17,866 nucleotides of DNA from Planctomycetota bacterium (GCA_024274855.1 JAJSAJ010000839.1:1-17866), one strand, 5' to 3'; shown: positions 7,275 to 14,907, counted from the first letter of the stretch. Notes: a model not told the origin generated them from the sequence alone. Numbers and translations: made by a program.

Positions 7275-8510
7275 TTATCGATCCGGTCTATCGAGCCAAA
7301 GGATCTCCACCACACTTCCAGCGGCGAACAACTGGGCACCTGGCGGGAAGAAAATCAGGCAGTTGGCCATGCTGATCGCGCGCTGATCGGCCGAGCCTTT
7401 CCAAGCTAGCGCCGTGACCACAATCTGTCCGTCCTCGCCACGGCGTGCCAAAGCCGGGTGATAGGTTGGACGATCTCCTCGCTGAATATAATCACGCTCG
7501 AGTCGGGCCTGGGTTGGATGGGGTGCGGGAGTATTCCTACCGCTCAGCTTGTAAATCACCGGGCGCACAAACAATTCGAAACAGACGAGGCTGCCAACCG
7601 GATTGCCAGGAAGCCCAAAGACCAGACGCGTGCAGCCTGCACGGTTACACGTTCCGAACCAGAGTGGCTTGCCCGGCCTCAAGCGGACTTTGTGAAAAAC
7701 TTGTTCGACTCCGAGATCCTGGAGCGTACGTGGCACAAGATCCATCACCCCGGCTGAAACACCTCCGGACAGCAGCAGCACGTCACATTGCAATCCTCGC
7801 TCGATTGCCTGCCGAAGCGAGGCCGTGTCATCTCGACAAATTCCTGAATCGATGGCTTGGCCACCAGCCGTACGCACCATGGCGGCAAGCATGGCACTGT
7901 TGCTGTTGCGAATCTGGCCCGGGCCCGGTATCCAGCCGGGTGGCACCAGTTCGTCTCCGGTGGCCAGTATGGCGATGCGTGGCCGGCGGTAGACACGCAG
8001 GCGAGTCCGACCGACTTCGCTCAACAGGCCAACATCGATCGCACGGACCGGGCGGTCGCGATGAAAAACCACCTCGCCACGTTGGATCGCTGCTCCCTGC
8101 GCCAAAGTGTGCTGCCCAACCTCGACATCACACGCGTCGATCCGAACGGACGCGCGACCATGGCGCTGAACCTGAACCGTTTGTTCGACCATCACCACCG
8201 CGTCAGCTCCGGCCGGCATCGGCGCGCCGGTCATGATGCATGTTGCCTGGCCACTGCACAGTTCATGCTTCGGAACGTTTACGGCCGTGACTTGCTCGAT
8301 TACGTCCAGGACAACGCCCGAACGCCGCATGTCCGCGGAAATGATGGCATAGCCATCGACTAGCGATTTCGCGTAGGGAGGCGAATCGATGTCGCTTGCT
8401 ATGTCCTCGGCCAGTACCTGGCCAATTGCATGACGCAATGAAAGATAGACGGCCGGATTGCGCCGCGCATGTTGTAGAATATGTGACTGGGCATCATGGA
8501 TGCTAAGCAT
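7275..8510 (-). CDS. moeA: Molybdopterin molybdenumtransferase MoeA
   Basis: Cytoplasmic enzyme that inserts molybdate into adenylated molybdopterin in the last step of molybdenum cofactor synthesis. The 411 residues match family length. Motifs in order: SPPYAKSLVDGYAI (43-56; most relatives have FDNSAMDGYA), TGAPMPAGADAVVMVE (94-109), ATGDELVP (183-190), RNSNSAML (201-208), LSGGVSAGVMDLVP (247-260), PGKPLWFG (279-286) and GLPGNPVGSLVCF (299-311). In the GGVS loop the first acidic residue seen in many relatives is Val, while the second Asp is kept. The ATG overlaps the TAG of the upstream amidotransferase gene by 8 bases, and lnt follows after two bases, so the three genes form one tight unit. 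Confidence 0.95.
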   Translation of the reverse strand: MLSIHDAQSHILQHARRNPAVYLSLRHAIGQVLAEDIASDIDSPPYAKSLVDGYAIISADMRRSGVVLDVIEQVTAVNVPKHELCSGQATCIMTGAPMPAGADAVVMVEQTVQVQRHGRASVRIDACDVEVGQHTLAQGAAIQRGEVVFHRDRPVRAIDVGLLSEVGRTRLRVYRRPRIAILATGDELVPPGWIPGPGQIRNSNSAMLAAMVRTAGGQAIDSGICRDDTASLRQAIERGLQCDVLLLSGGVSAGVMDLVPRTLQDLGVEQVFHKVRLRPGKPLWFGTCNRAGCTRLVFGLPGNPVGSLVCFELFVRPVIYKLSGRNTPAPHPTQARLERDYIQRGDRPTYHPALARRGEDGQIVVTALAWKGSADQRAISMANCLIFFPPGAQLFAAGSVVEILWLDRPDR

Positions 8511-9099
8511 GGCTCGCCGTCTGTCGCAAGAAGCGTTTCAACAGTTCACGACCGCATTCCGTCAGAAAACTCTCCGGATGGAACTGCCATCCCTCGACCG
8601 GAAATCGCTTATGCCGTATCCCCATGATTTCACGGTGCCCGTCTTCCGTGTCGGCCCACGCTGACACGTCGAACGCGTCGCTGACCGTTCCTTGCCGAAT
8701 CACCAGGCTGTGGTAACGGGTTGCGGTAAACGGATTAGCCAGTCCGGCAAAGAATCCTCGGTTGTCATGGTGAATTGCATCTGTCTTGCCATGCATCAAC
8801 TGGCGGGCACGCACGATTTCAGAGCCGGTTGCCTGGCCGATCGACTGGTGCCCAAGGCAGACACCCAGAATGGGAATGTCGCCTTGAAACCGGCGGATAC
8901 ACTCGACAGAGATCCCAGCTTCTTTGGGCGTACACGGCCCAGGCGATATGATCAAATGGCTCGGATGCATCGCCGCGATCTGGTCGGGCGTGACATGGTC
9001 ATTCCGATAAACCTGAATGTCCAGCGTCCGTTCGATCTCGCCAAGACGCTGAACCAGATTGTATGTAAACGAGTCGTAATTATCGACGATCAGTATCAT
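8503..9099 (-). CDS. Anthranilate / aminodeoxychorismate synthase glutaminase subunit
   Basis: Class I glutamine amidotransferase that supplies ammonia to a chorismate-binding partner (TrpE or PabB type). From the ATG at 9097-9099 it has 198 residues, the usual family length. MILIVDNYDSFTYNLVQ is the classic N-terminus; IISPGPCTPKEAGIS (50-64), ILGVCLGHQSIGQ with Cys81 (77-89), and WQFHPESFLT with His174 and Glu176 complete the triad. The frame continues upstream to 9192, but that extension is absent from the family. No partner subunit lies nearby, so TrpG and PabA cannot be told apart; some bacteria use one subunit for both pathways. First gene of the unit with moeA and lnt. No strong Shine-Dalgarno; GGGGATG lies a little far upstream. 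Confidence 0.93.
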   Translation of the reverse strand: MILIVDNYDSFTYNLVQRLGEIERTLDIQVYRNDHVTPDQIAAMHPSHLIISPGPCTPKEAGISVECIRRFQGDIPILGVCLGHQSIGQATGSEIVRARQLMHGKTDAIHHDNRGFFAGLANPFTATRYHSLVIRQGTVSDAFDVSAWADTEDGHREIMGIRHKRFPVEGWQFHPESFLTECGRELLKRFLRQTASHA

Positions 9100-9505
9100 G
9101 GCGGCGCATCCCCACGCGTCACGTGAACGGGAAAAAGCCCGCTTGGCCCAAAAATTGGCCAGTTGCGAGGTCCCGAAATCACCGCTCGGCAATCAGTGAC
9201 TATCCGTCCCACCCAATCAGGTGCCATGACGCGAGGCCACATTTCATACCGCAGGCGGTTGAAAATCCAGGTTTGAAGCCACCTTCTTGGTCCCAATTTA
9301 GACCGATGGCCAGAAAAAAGGAAAATGTCCGTGGCATATCTTACCCCGTTTCCGTTCGTTCGACAGTCCAGGTGACGATTTCAGCCAGTGCCGATTGCCT
9401 TGTCGACCGCGGGCCCGAAAGATACGTACATGTGCCATGGCCGAATCGCTTTGTCTTGTCCCTGATCCATTCCGACCACCGGTTCCAACGTGAGTTCTGC
9501 CAATC
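9100..9505. other. Divergent intergenic region
   Basis: Lies between the minus-strand amidotransferase cluster and the plus-strand gene at 9506, so it should carry both promoters, but I see no strong sigma70 match. A weak minus candidate has TAAATT at 9295-9300. A minus-strand frame (9096-9296) rich in Trp ends in an ATGA overlap with the amidotransferase start; I cannot support it as a gene. Confidence 0.5.
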
Positions 9506-10336
9506 ATGTTCCATGACTTCGCGATGACAACCCTGCTTGTTGTCAGCACAATCGGAGCGTCCCCGACCTCTGCGACCGACTTGGCTGGTTCCACGCCGAT
9601 CGCTGTCAACGGTGGCTTGCAGAGACTGATCACCGAACTCAGCCGCACCGTCATTCCTGATGATTACGAAGACAACAGACAATGGGGCAAGACCAAGAAT
9701 GTGGTCAACGGCCTCTATGTGAAACGTGAAGGTCTGAGAATCAAAACGCACCGCAAACGAAAGCCAGTGAACCACGGAACCTGGACCCGTTATCGCATCC
9801 AGATAGTCGACTCAGCACATCTCTTTCACGTGCGTTTGCGGAATGTTCGAACCTTGGAGAACGGCCGCATCGCCTTCGATATAATCTGCGAGGCACGATT
9901 GCAGGTATTCGGACGCATGTCTCAATGGCAACGAGGTGTCCAACTGGTCAGCCTCAGTGCCGAGGCTGTATCCGATGTTCAGTTGATCATCGCCTCCGAC
10001 GTTGCAACCCATCTGGATCTGGCCGCGATGCCTCCGGACCTGGTGATCGATCCGGTTGTTCGAAAGGCCGACTTGCGAATCCGCGAGTTTCACCTTAAAC
10101 GACTGAGTCGTTTGGAAGGACCCCTGGTACGGCAATTGAGTGCCAGTGTCCGCGAAGTATTAGAGCGCGAAATCGAACGCCGCCAGGATAAGTTGGTCCA
10201 ACGTATCAATCGCCAGTTGGACAAGCATCGTGATCGGTTTCGCTTATCGCTGAGCAAGACGCTCAAGTCGATTCTTCCTGCGATTCCGATTTCTCAATCG
10301 GGTGGAACCGCTCATCCGGCATCACCATCGATGTGA
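9506..10336 (+). CDS. Unrecognised protein, probably exported
   Basis: 276 residues. The N-terminus has a hydrophobic stretch (MTTLLVVSTIGASPTSATDLAG) that could be a weak signal peptide; ATG 9506 or ATG 9524 could be the start, neither with a clear ribosome site, and an in-frame TGA at 9491 excludes a longer form. Residues about 45-100 are basic (WGKTKNVVNGLYVKREGLRI, HRKRKPVNHGTWTRYRI). The middle (100-190) alternates like beta strands, and the end (195-260) is a highly charged helix with LEREIERRQDKLVQRINRQL. I do not recognise the family. The last 74 bases overlap, tail to tail, the FliN-like gene on the other strand. Codon pattern and length support a real gene; an envelope location is inferred only. 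Confidence 0.75.
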   Translation: MFHDFAMTTLLVVSTIGASPTSATDLAGSTPIAVNGGLQRLITELSRTVIPDDYEDNRQWGKTKNVVNGLYVKREGLRIKTHRKRKPVNHGTWTRYRIQIVDSAHLFHVRLRNVRTLENGRIAFDIICEARLQVFGRMSQWQRGVQLVSLSAEAVSDVQLIIASDVATHLDLAAMPPDLVIDPVVRKADLRIREFHLKRLSRLEGPLVRQLSASVREVLEREIERRQDKLVQRINRQLDKHRDRFRLSLSKTLKSILPAIPISQSGGTAHPASPSM

Positions 10337-10634
10337 TACGCAGGCCAAACTTGTCGCCAACTTTAACCGCTTCTCCCTTGGCAACCGTCTGATTGCCGAC
10401 CTGAAGAGTGAGCGACTCGTCACACATCTTTTCAAATTGGATGATCGATCCTGGAACAAGCCCCAACATCTCGCTGACGGGCTGTCTCTTGTCGGCCAAC
10501 GTCACGGAGACCTGCAACTCGATCTTGAGCAGGCTACGCGAGTAGCCAGGTAATTGCTCGAATGAGCAGGGAATCGTTGTCCCCGCCGATCCTGTCCTGG
10601 GTTGAGTTTGCGAATCTGCTGATGAACTCTGCAC
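10263..10634 (-). CDS. FliN-like / SpoA-domain protein
   Basis: About 123 residues. After a polar Ser/Gln/Thr-rich N-terminus, residues about 28-110 match the SpoA fold found in the flagellar switch proteins FliN and FliM and in type III secretion C-ring proteins: LLKIELQVSVTLADKRQPVSEML, GLVPGSIIQFEK, LTLQVGNQTVAKGEAVKVGDKFGLRIT. The short size and single domain fit FliN. The GTG at 10632-10634 is chosen for AGGGG about 7 bases upstream; a TTG at 10667 is the longer alternative. No other flagellar or secretion gene is in the window, so it stands alone here. The C-terminal tail (EKSESQEEST) is coded in the region overlapped by the plus-strand gene. Confidence 0.85.
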   Translation of the reverse strand: MQSSSADSQTQPRTGSAGTTIPCSFEQLPGYSRSLLKIELQVSVTLADKRQPVSEMLGLVPGSIIQFEKMCDESLTLQVGNQTVAKGEAVKVGDKFGLRITSMVMPDERFHPIEKSESQEEST

Positions 10635-10784
10635 CGTCAGGCCCCTGCATTTGGCTAGACGTACCAAGGATCGGATTCACGGAAATCACGCACATTGTCT
10701 GTTATCGGCAGCCTAACCCGTGGACTTTCCCCAAATCCCCGGAACAGAGCCGGTTTGGATGGGCAGTGATCGTTGGCTGGGCCA

Positions 10785-10869
10785 ACGGGAGGGCGAAGCT
10801 CCGGCCGAGCCGGTGAAAAGTGTCGACGCTGGCTGGCGTTGCGGCTCAGCAGGAGCTTCGCCCTCCCGT
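10785..10869. repeat. REP-like long inverted repeat
   Basis: Left arm 10785-10812 begins ACGGGAGGGCGAAGCTCC and right arm 10842-10869 ends GGAGCTTCGCCCTCCCGT. The two 28-base arms pair with only two mismatches around a 29-base loop. The GGAGCTTCGCCCTCCC core is reminiscent of dispersed intergenic palindromes I associate with planctomycete genomes; this is from memory, not a search. It has no coding capacity and no transposase nearby, so it would be a non-autonomous repeat. Confidence 0.85.
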
Positions 10870-10978
10870 CTGGTGGACCACGTTACGATCAAGACCGTGT
10901 GGATGCTTAGCCGGAGCTTCCACGGTGCGGCGCGATGTCAAGGCAACAGCCCGTATTCTGGGATGTTGATTGTGTCCC

Positions 10979-11007
10979 TTGTTGCAGTCATCCGGTCACG
11001 ACATAAT
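10979..11007 (+). promoter_or_regulatory. Candidate promoter for the PQQ-like gene
   Basis: TTGTTG (10979-10984) and CATAAT (11002-11007, five of six -10 bases) are 17 bases apart on the plus strand. Start of transcription would be near 11014, with a leader of about 130 bases before the GTG at 11144. The -35 box is poor. Confidence 0.35.
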
Positions 11008-11143
11008 CGGTTTCATTGCGTCTTTCGCTCATATGCTCGGCACTGAACAAACGCGGGTTTCGCCCGCAACCCAAGACGATGGTACCGTTCGAGCAAATTG
11101 ATGCGTCAGGAATCCTTGCCCATTCTCGCAAGAGGAATCAAAC

Positions 11144-12481
11144 GTGGATAGCATGCTATTAAATCGAGCGGTGTTGGTGTATGCGGCTTGTCTGATTATC
11201 GTTCCACTTGCTCGTGGTGAAGACTGGCCGTCGTTTCTTGGGTCGAATCGCGATGGAAAATCGGGTGTTCGGCAAATTAGGACGGACTGGAATGCAGGCA
11301 AGCTGCCGATCCTGTGGACGCGAAAAGTCGGCGAGGCGTACACCGGGGGTTCTGTCGCCGGAGGTCGCTACTACCTATTCGACCGCCTGGACAATGAAAC
11401 TCGGCTGGCATCGCTCGACGCCAAGACGGGCAAGCAGATTTGGCTGTTCAAGTATTCAACCAGCTATCGCGACTATTTCGGGTACGATGGTGGACCTCGC
11501 AGTACGCCCGTTGTTGATGGGGACCGAGTCTATATCTATGGCGTGGAGGGCTGGCTCCACTGTTTGGACACCCAAGACGGATCCGTGAAATGGAAAACTG
11601 ATACCATGAAGTCGTTCGGTGTCGTGCCGAATTTCTTTGGGGTCGGTTCGACACCGTTGATCTACCGAGACAAGTTGATTGTCATGATCGGTGGCAGTCC
11701 GGAATCAGCGCGGGAGGTTTCTCCGGGGTCATTGAATCTAGTGCGAGCGAATGGAACTGCCATCGTGGCGTTTGACAAAATGACCGGAAAGGTCGTTTTT
11801 CAGGCAGGTGACGACCTGGCCAGCTATTCGTCGCCAGTTGTTCGGACGATCGACGGTCGAGACTGGTGTCTTGCCTATTGTCGTCGCCAGTTGCTTGGCC
11901 TCGACCCACGAACCGGTAAGGTGGCGTTCGCGTTTCCGTGGCGCGCGAAAAAGTTGTATAGCGTCAATGCGAGTACACCGGTTGTCATGGGGCACCGGAT
12001 CTTCATTTCCGAATCGTATCAACGAGGGGCTGTGATGTTGCAGTTGGAGGGCGACCGGCCGGAGGTGGTGTGGCAGGACCAACGTCGAATCCAGTCGATC
12101 GCAGCGCATTGGAATACGCCGATCGAGGTCGACGGGTACGTTTACGGGTGTCATGGAGAGCATCGAGGCTCAGCCGAATTGCGTTGTATTGACGCGGCCA
12201 CGGGCAAAGTTCGCTGGAGTCGGGCTGGATTGCAGCGAACCAGCTTGACCTATGCCGACGGCCATTTCGTTTGTCTGTCGGAAATTGGGCGACTGATGTT
12301 GATCAAGGTCAACCCCGACAGATTCGAGTTGGTCTCGGAGTTCAAGCCGACGGCGGATCAATTGACTCGCGGTGCACGGCTGGATTACCCTTGTTGGGCC
12401 GCGCCGGTGATTGCCAACGGCTTGATGTATGTGCGCGGCAAAGAGCGGCTGATCTGCTTCTGTCTAAGCAGGTCTTCCTAG
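11144..12481 (+). CDS. Secreted PQQ-like beta-propeller protein
   Basis: 445 residues. A signal peptide (LLNRAVLVYAACLIIVPLARG, about 5-25) precedes DWPSFLGSNRDGKSG, the opening seen in many planctomycete PQQ-like propellers. Repeated blade units follow, each with a D-x-x-TGK turn and a Trp or Phe strand: LDAKTGKQIWLFKY, LDTQDGSVKWKT, FDKMTGKVVFQ, LDPRTGKVAFAF, IDAATGKVRWSR. The fold resembles BamB and quinoprotein dehydrogenases, but metal and PQQ ligands are not evident, so an enzymatic role is not supported; a binding or scaffold role in the envelope is inferred. The GTG start is backed by GAGG about 8 bases upstream; an ATG three codons later is possible. Stop is TAG. Confidence 0.85.
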   Translation: MDSMLLNRAVLVYAACLIIVPLARGEDWPSFLGSNRDGKSGVRQIRTDWNAGKLPILWTRKVGEAYTGGSVAGGRYYLFDRLDNETRLASLDAKTGKQIWLFKYSTSYRDYFGYDGGPRSTPVVDGDRVYIYGVEGWLHCLDTQDGSVKWKTDTMKSFGVVPNFFGVGSTPLIYRDKLIVMIGGSPESAREVSPGSLNLVRANGTAIVAFDKMTGKVVFQAGDDLASYSSPVVRTIDGRDWCLAYCRRQLLGLDPRTGKVAFAFPWRAKKLYSVNASTPVVMGHRIFISESYQRGAVMLQLEGDRPEVVWQDQRRIQSIAAHWNTPIEVDGYVYGCHGEHRGSAELRCIDAATGKVRWSRAGLQRTSLTYADGHFVCLSEIGRLMLIKVNPDRFELVSEFKPTADQLTRGARLDYPCWAAPVIANGLMYVRGKERLICFCLSRSS

Positions 12482-12675
12482 CCGGAATATTTCACGAGTG
12501 ATCGGCTGACGGCCTGCGGGTTGACCCGTGACACGGATAGCTTCAAGGAATTGCTTGCTTCCGGCGAAAGGTCTGGTAGGATACATGGCCAGCTAACTCT
12601 TGTTTCGATGGTGGGCTACCGTATTGCCATGTCGAAGACAATAAGCCAAACGTAATGGTTGCAAGGAGTGTGAAC

Positions 12676-12945
12676 ATGGGTGATGAGCAAGGTCGTGGAC
12701 AGCTGATTTTGATTCTTGGGATAGTCGGTCTGGTTTGTTGCATGCCGTGTGGTATTGCTGCATGGATCATGGGCGCAGGTGATATGAAGAAGATTGCCGC
12801 GGGTCAGATCCCGGAAACGGAACGTTCGTTCACTCAAATCGGAATGATACTGGGGATCATCTCGGTGGTCTTGGTGGCGATTGCCGTAGTCGGATGGGTG
12901 CTCATGTTTGTTCTGGCAATGGGCACTGCGGCTGTTGGCGGATAA
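12676..12945 (+). CDS. Small two-helix membrane protein, DUF4190-like
   Basis: 89 residues from the ATG at 12676, chosen for the strong AAGGAG 7 bases upstream; the frame could begin at 12655. Two hydrophobic helices, about residues 8-33 (LILILGIVGLVCCMPCGIAAWIMG) and 55-85 (IGMILGIISVVLVAIAVVGWVLMFVLAM), flank a short loop with DMKKIAAGQIPETERSF. The helix-loop-helix with the D-x-x-x-I-x-x-G-x-I-P loop resembles DUF4190 proteins, whose function is unknown. The 194 bases before it hold no gene; a weak promoter-like TTGCTT / TAGGAT pair lies near 12555-12582. It appears to be a single-gene unit between the PQQ-like gene and a convergent deacetylase gene. Confidence 0.8.
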   Translation: MGDEQGRGQLILILGIVGLVCCMPCGIAAWIMGAGDMKKIAAGQIPETERSFTQIGMILGIISVVLVAIAVVGWVLMFVLAMGTAAVGG

Positions 12946-13007
12946 TGCGATCGCAGTTTGGATGCCAGTCCTATTCGCACCACCCGAAGACCATCGCGGC
13001 AGGCTTG

Positions 13008-13036
13008 AGCCTTCGGGCTGAGAGGGCAGTTCTTGT
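13008..13036 (+). terminator. Possible weak terminator after the DUF4190-like gene
   Basis: AGCC (13008-13011) and GGCT (13016-13019) pair around a stable TTCG loop, extendable with a mismatch, and a T-rich stretch follows. The stem is short, so this is a low-confidence call. Confidence 0.25.
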
Positions 13037-13060
13037 TTGTTGGCGTGATCTCGCCATGGA

Positions 13061-14560
13061 TCAGTTCGAAGAATGGTGTTCGATCGCATATTCGGCATCG
13101 ATCGGCTGGACGTGAAATCGAATCAGTCGGTTATCGGAGCTGCGTGGAAGGCTTGCTTCGATAGGTCTTTTCTCGGAATCAGTGATTGTTACGCGGCCCG
13201 TTCCCCACGACTTCGGAAGGGTGGCGTCGATCGTCAAGGGTTGATCGTAGAGAGCCGCATTGGACGAGCAGAGGATGGTGAGTTGAACTCGGGCTGGTCC
13301 ACGACTGCTGAGTGTCAGCTTCGTGCCACGACGTTCGGTCAGGTATTTGTACGCGTCGGCCAGGCCGGTGATCCAAAGCTCTGATTCGTACTCTTTGGCA
13401 ATGTCCAGTGCGGCTCGGAAGTTCTTCTCGCTGGTGGCACGGCCCTTTCCGATCGAATGGAAATGAGCTTTGCACCATCCAAGGCCGGGTTGAAGGTTTC
13501 GCTCCACATGTCGACGGAATGCGGCAACCCGGTTGCCGTACGTGTCGTCCATACCGAGTGAACCGGTCACGAGGAATGAGGGCCATTGGTCGAGGTAGTG
13601 GCGCAAGCTCTTCTTCGTTTCCCACCAGGTGCCACCCCCGAGATTTAAAGCGAGCAGTTTGCTCCTGTTCGGGAAAAGGCCCCAGATCACTCTCGCGGCA
13701 TCGCCGATTTCGTGTTCCATGTCCTGGTCATTGATGGCGCCGCGATGGTGTGAAGTATGGTTGGCGAACTCTTGATCCCCTCGCCGAGCAACGGCTTCCC
13801 ATTCAGTACGGTGTTCCTGATAAGGCGATCGGTGTCGTGGTGCGTACCGTTCGTCACGCATTCCGGGATTGATCATGAACGTTGCCCGGAATCCGTACTC
13901 ACGCAGTGCCGGAATTGCTTTGGAGAGATGGGTCGGATCCGAGTCGTCGAATCGAATGCAGAGTGCCGCACGACGGCCATCATACCATTTGGCAACCGTG
14001 GCACTCAGGTCCGTGACGGTATCTTTGGCGTGACGTTCCTTTTCGGAAAAGACGCGTTGCGAGCCGTCCGGTCGAGCGACGACGCGAACCAGATACGTGG
14101 TCCGTCGCGGCGGAATACGGATCGTGAAGTTGTGCCATTCGGTGCCGTTGTGCCGCGCGGAGACGGGCTGCTCCGTCGCGTCAACTACCTGAACGTCCTC
14201 GGCGGGCCAATAGTTTCGTCCGCTGGCCGGCAACTCAATCCGGAGCGTTAGTGGTTCGTGCTCTCCATTCGGATTGACGTCAAGTCGCACATTGTGCTTC
14301 GCCAGGGCGAATACAGCGACAGTTGCCGAGCCGGCCGGTTCGGCGAACTTTACTTTCACACCGCCTGCTTCGGCTGCAGTAACATCCAATGGCACGGCGC
14401 CCAACACCAGGAAAGCCATGCAATGAGCCAGGCGTCTGCCGTGTGGCGCGTGTGCGGGGTATACACATGTCTTGTGAGCAGACAAGGAGAGTGGCCCAAA
14501 CGCGGGCTCCTTCCCTCTTTGGTTGCGATCCTGCCATGTTAGGCGCAGAATTGTTCGCAT
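13061..14560 (-). CDS. Exported polysaccharide-deacetylase-like protein
   Basis: 499 residues. The ATG at 14558-14560 has AGGGAG about 5-7 bases upstream. A long polar, basic N-terminus of about 45 residues precedes the hydrophobic MAFLVLGAVPLDVTAAEA (48-65), a possible signal peptide. Residues about 68-175 form a beta-rich domain (LTLRIELPASGRNYWPAEDVQVVD). The NodB-type domain (about 185-410) has RFDDSD at 203-208 in place of TFDDGP, ATFMINPG at 226-233 and the metal-binding NHTSHH at 267-272. The metal aspartate and histidines are kept, but the Gly of TFDDG is Ser. Such enzymes remove acetyl groups from sugar polymers; the actual substrate is unknown. A C-terminal beta region follows, with TLSSRGPARVQLTILCSSNA. 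A start at the internal ATG (14419) would give a normal signal peptide but lacks a ribosome site. Confidence 0.85.
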   Translation of the reverse strand: MRTILRLTWQDRNQRGKEPAFGPLSLSAHKTCVYPAHAPHGRRLAHCMAFLVLGAVPLDVTAAEAGGVKVKFAEPAGSATVAVFALAKHNVRLDVNPNGEHEPLTLRIELPASGRNYWPAEDVQVVDATEQPVSARHNGTEWHNFTIRIPPRRTTYLVRVVARPDGSQRVFSEKERHAKDTVTDLSATVAKWYDGRRAALCIRFDDSDPTHLSKAIPALREYGFRATFMINPGMRDERYAPRHRSPYQEHRTEWEAVARRGDQEFANHTSHHRGAINDQDMEHEIGDAARVIWGLFPNRSKLLALNLGGGTWWETKKSLRHYLDQWPSFLVTGSLGMDDTYGNRVAAFRRHVERNLQPGLGWCKAHFHSIGKGRATSEKNFRAALDIAKEYESELWITGLADAYKYLTERRGTKLTLSSRGPARVQLTILCSSNAALYDQPLTIDATLPKSWGTGRVTITDSEKRPIEASLPRSSDNRLIRFHVQPIDAEYAIEHHSSN

Positions 14561-14657
14561 GGTTCTCCCTCTCTGAAAACAACCAACATTTCACAAGACG
14601 TCAATACAAAGCGGGTTAGGATTCGCCAATCAATAACTGTTGCACAAGTCCGGGACC

Positions 14658-14678
14658 CCCATGGGCTTGTCCCATGGG
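14658..14678. repeat. Paired CCCATGGG palindromes
   Basis: Two identical self-complementary octamers, CCCATGGG at 14658-14665 and 14671-14678, separated by CTTGT. They can form an 8-bp hairpin with a 5-base loop. The spacer CTTGT is also complementary to ACAAG at 14644-14648. Confidence 0.7.
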
Positions 14679-14725
14679 TGAAGCAGTCTCTCGAGCCAAA
14701 AAAATATGTGATGAAAACTCCCTTT

Positions 14726-14766
14726 CCGCTCGCTCCCCGCCGCCTTTGGCGGCGGGGAGCGAGCGG
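14726..14766. repeat. Perfect 19-bp hairpin, possible bidirectional terminator or REP
   Basis: CCGCTCGCTCCCCGCCGCC (14726-14744) pairs perfectly with 14748-14766 around a TTT loop. The outer ACTCC (14715-14719) and GGAGT (14774-14778) can add five pairs after an internal loop. No T-run follows directly on either strand, although seven T residues appear on the minus strand about 20 bases past the stem. It lies downstream of the large DUF3604-type gene and could end its transcript or be a dispersed repeat. Confidence 0.8.
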
Positions 14767-14811
14767 GGGCTTTGGAGTGACGCGTTGCTCTTAGCTCAAT
14801 AGACTCGCTCA

Positions 14812-14832
14812 CCAACGGCACAAGGCCGTTGG
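14812..14832. repeat. Short hairpin CCAACGG / CCGTTGG
   Basis: Seven-base arms (14812-14818 and 14826-14832) around a 7-base loop, about 75 bases past the stop of the large minus-strand gene. No T-run, so not a typical terminator. Confidence 0.55.
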
Positions 14833-14907
14833 GGTCGATCAGCCGAAAAAACAGCAGCGAAATGCAAATCCAACTGCAGACGGCGAAACAGTTACCGCAG
14901 TTCTTCG

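Larger units (their letters stand above)
10635..11143. other. Intergenic region with inverted repeat
   Basis: About 510 bases with no supported gene. It separates the divergent FliN-like and PQQ-like genes and holds the long inverted repeat (10785-10869), a possible decayed half-copy (GGAGCTTCCACGG near 10913-10925), a small GCGGG/CCCGC hairpin (11053-11067) and a candidate promoter at 10979-11007. Confidence 0.6.
14561..14907. other. Intergenic region with hairpin cluster
   Basis: About 347 bases between two minus-strand genes. The part next to the deacetylase gene (14561-14650) should hold its promoter; TTGATT with a TTGTAT about 18 bases on is the nearest match on the minus strand and is weak. 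The rest is dominated by the hairpins listed separately. A minus-strand frame across it (14630-14911) seems to be a by-product of the palindromes. Confidence 0.55.

Noticed and set aside
7445..8236. 263-codon plus-strand frame opposite moeA
   Set aside because: Arg/Pro/His-rich shadow of moeA, whose own frame carries every family motif.
9331..9346. TGGCATATCTTACC as a sigma54 promoter
   Set aside because: The GC of the -12 element is missing, and no activator site or sigma54-linked gene is nearby.
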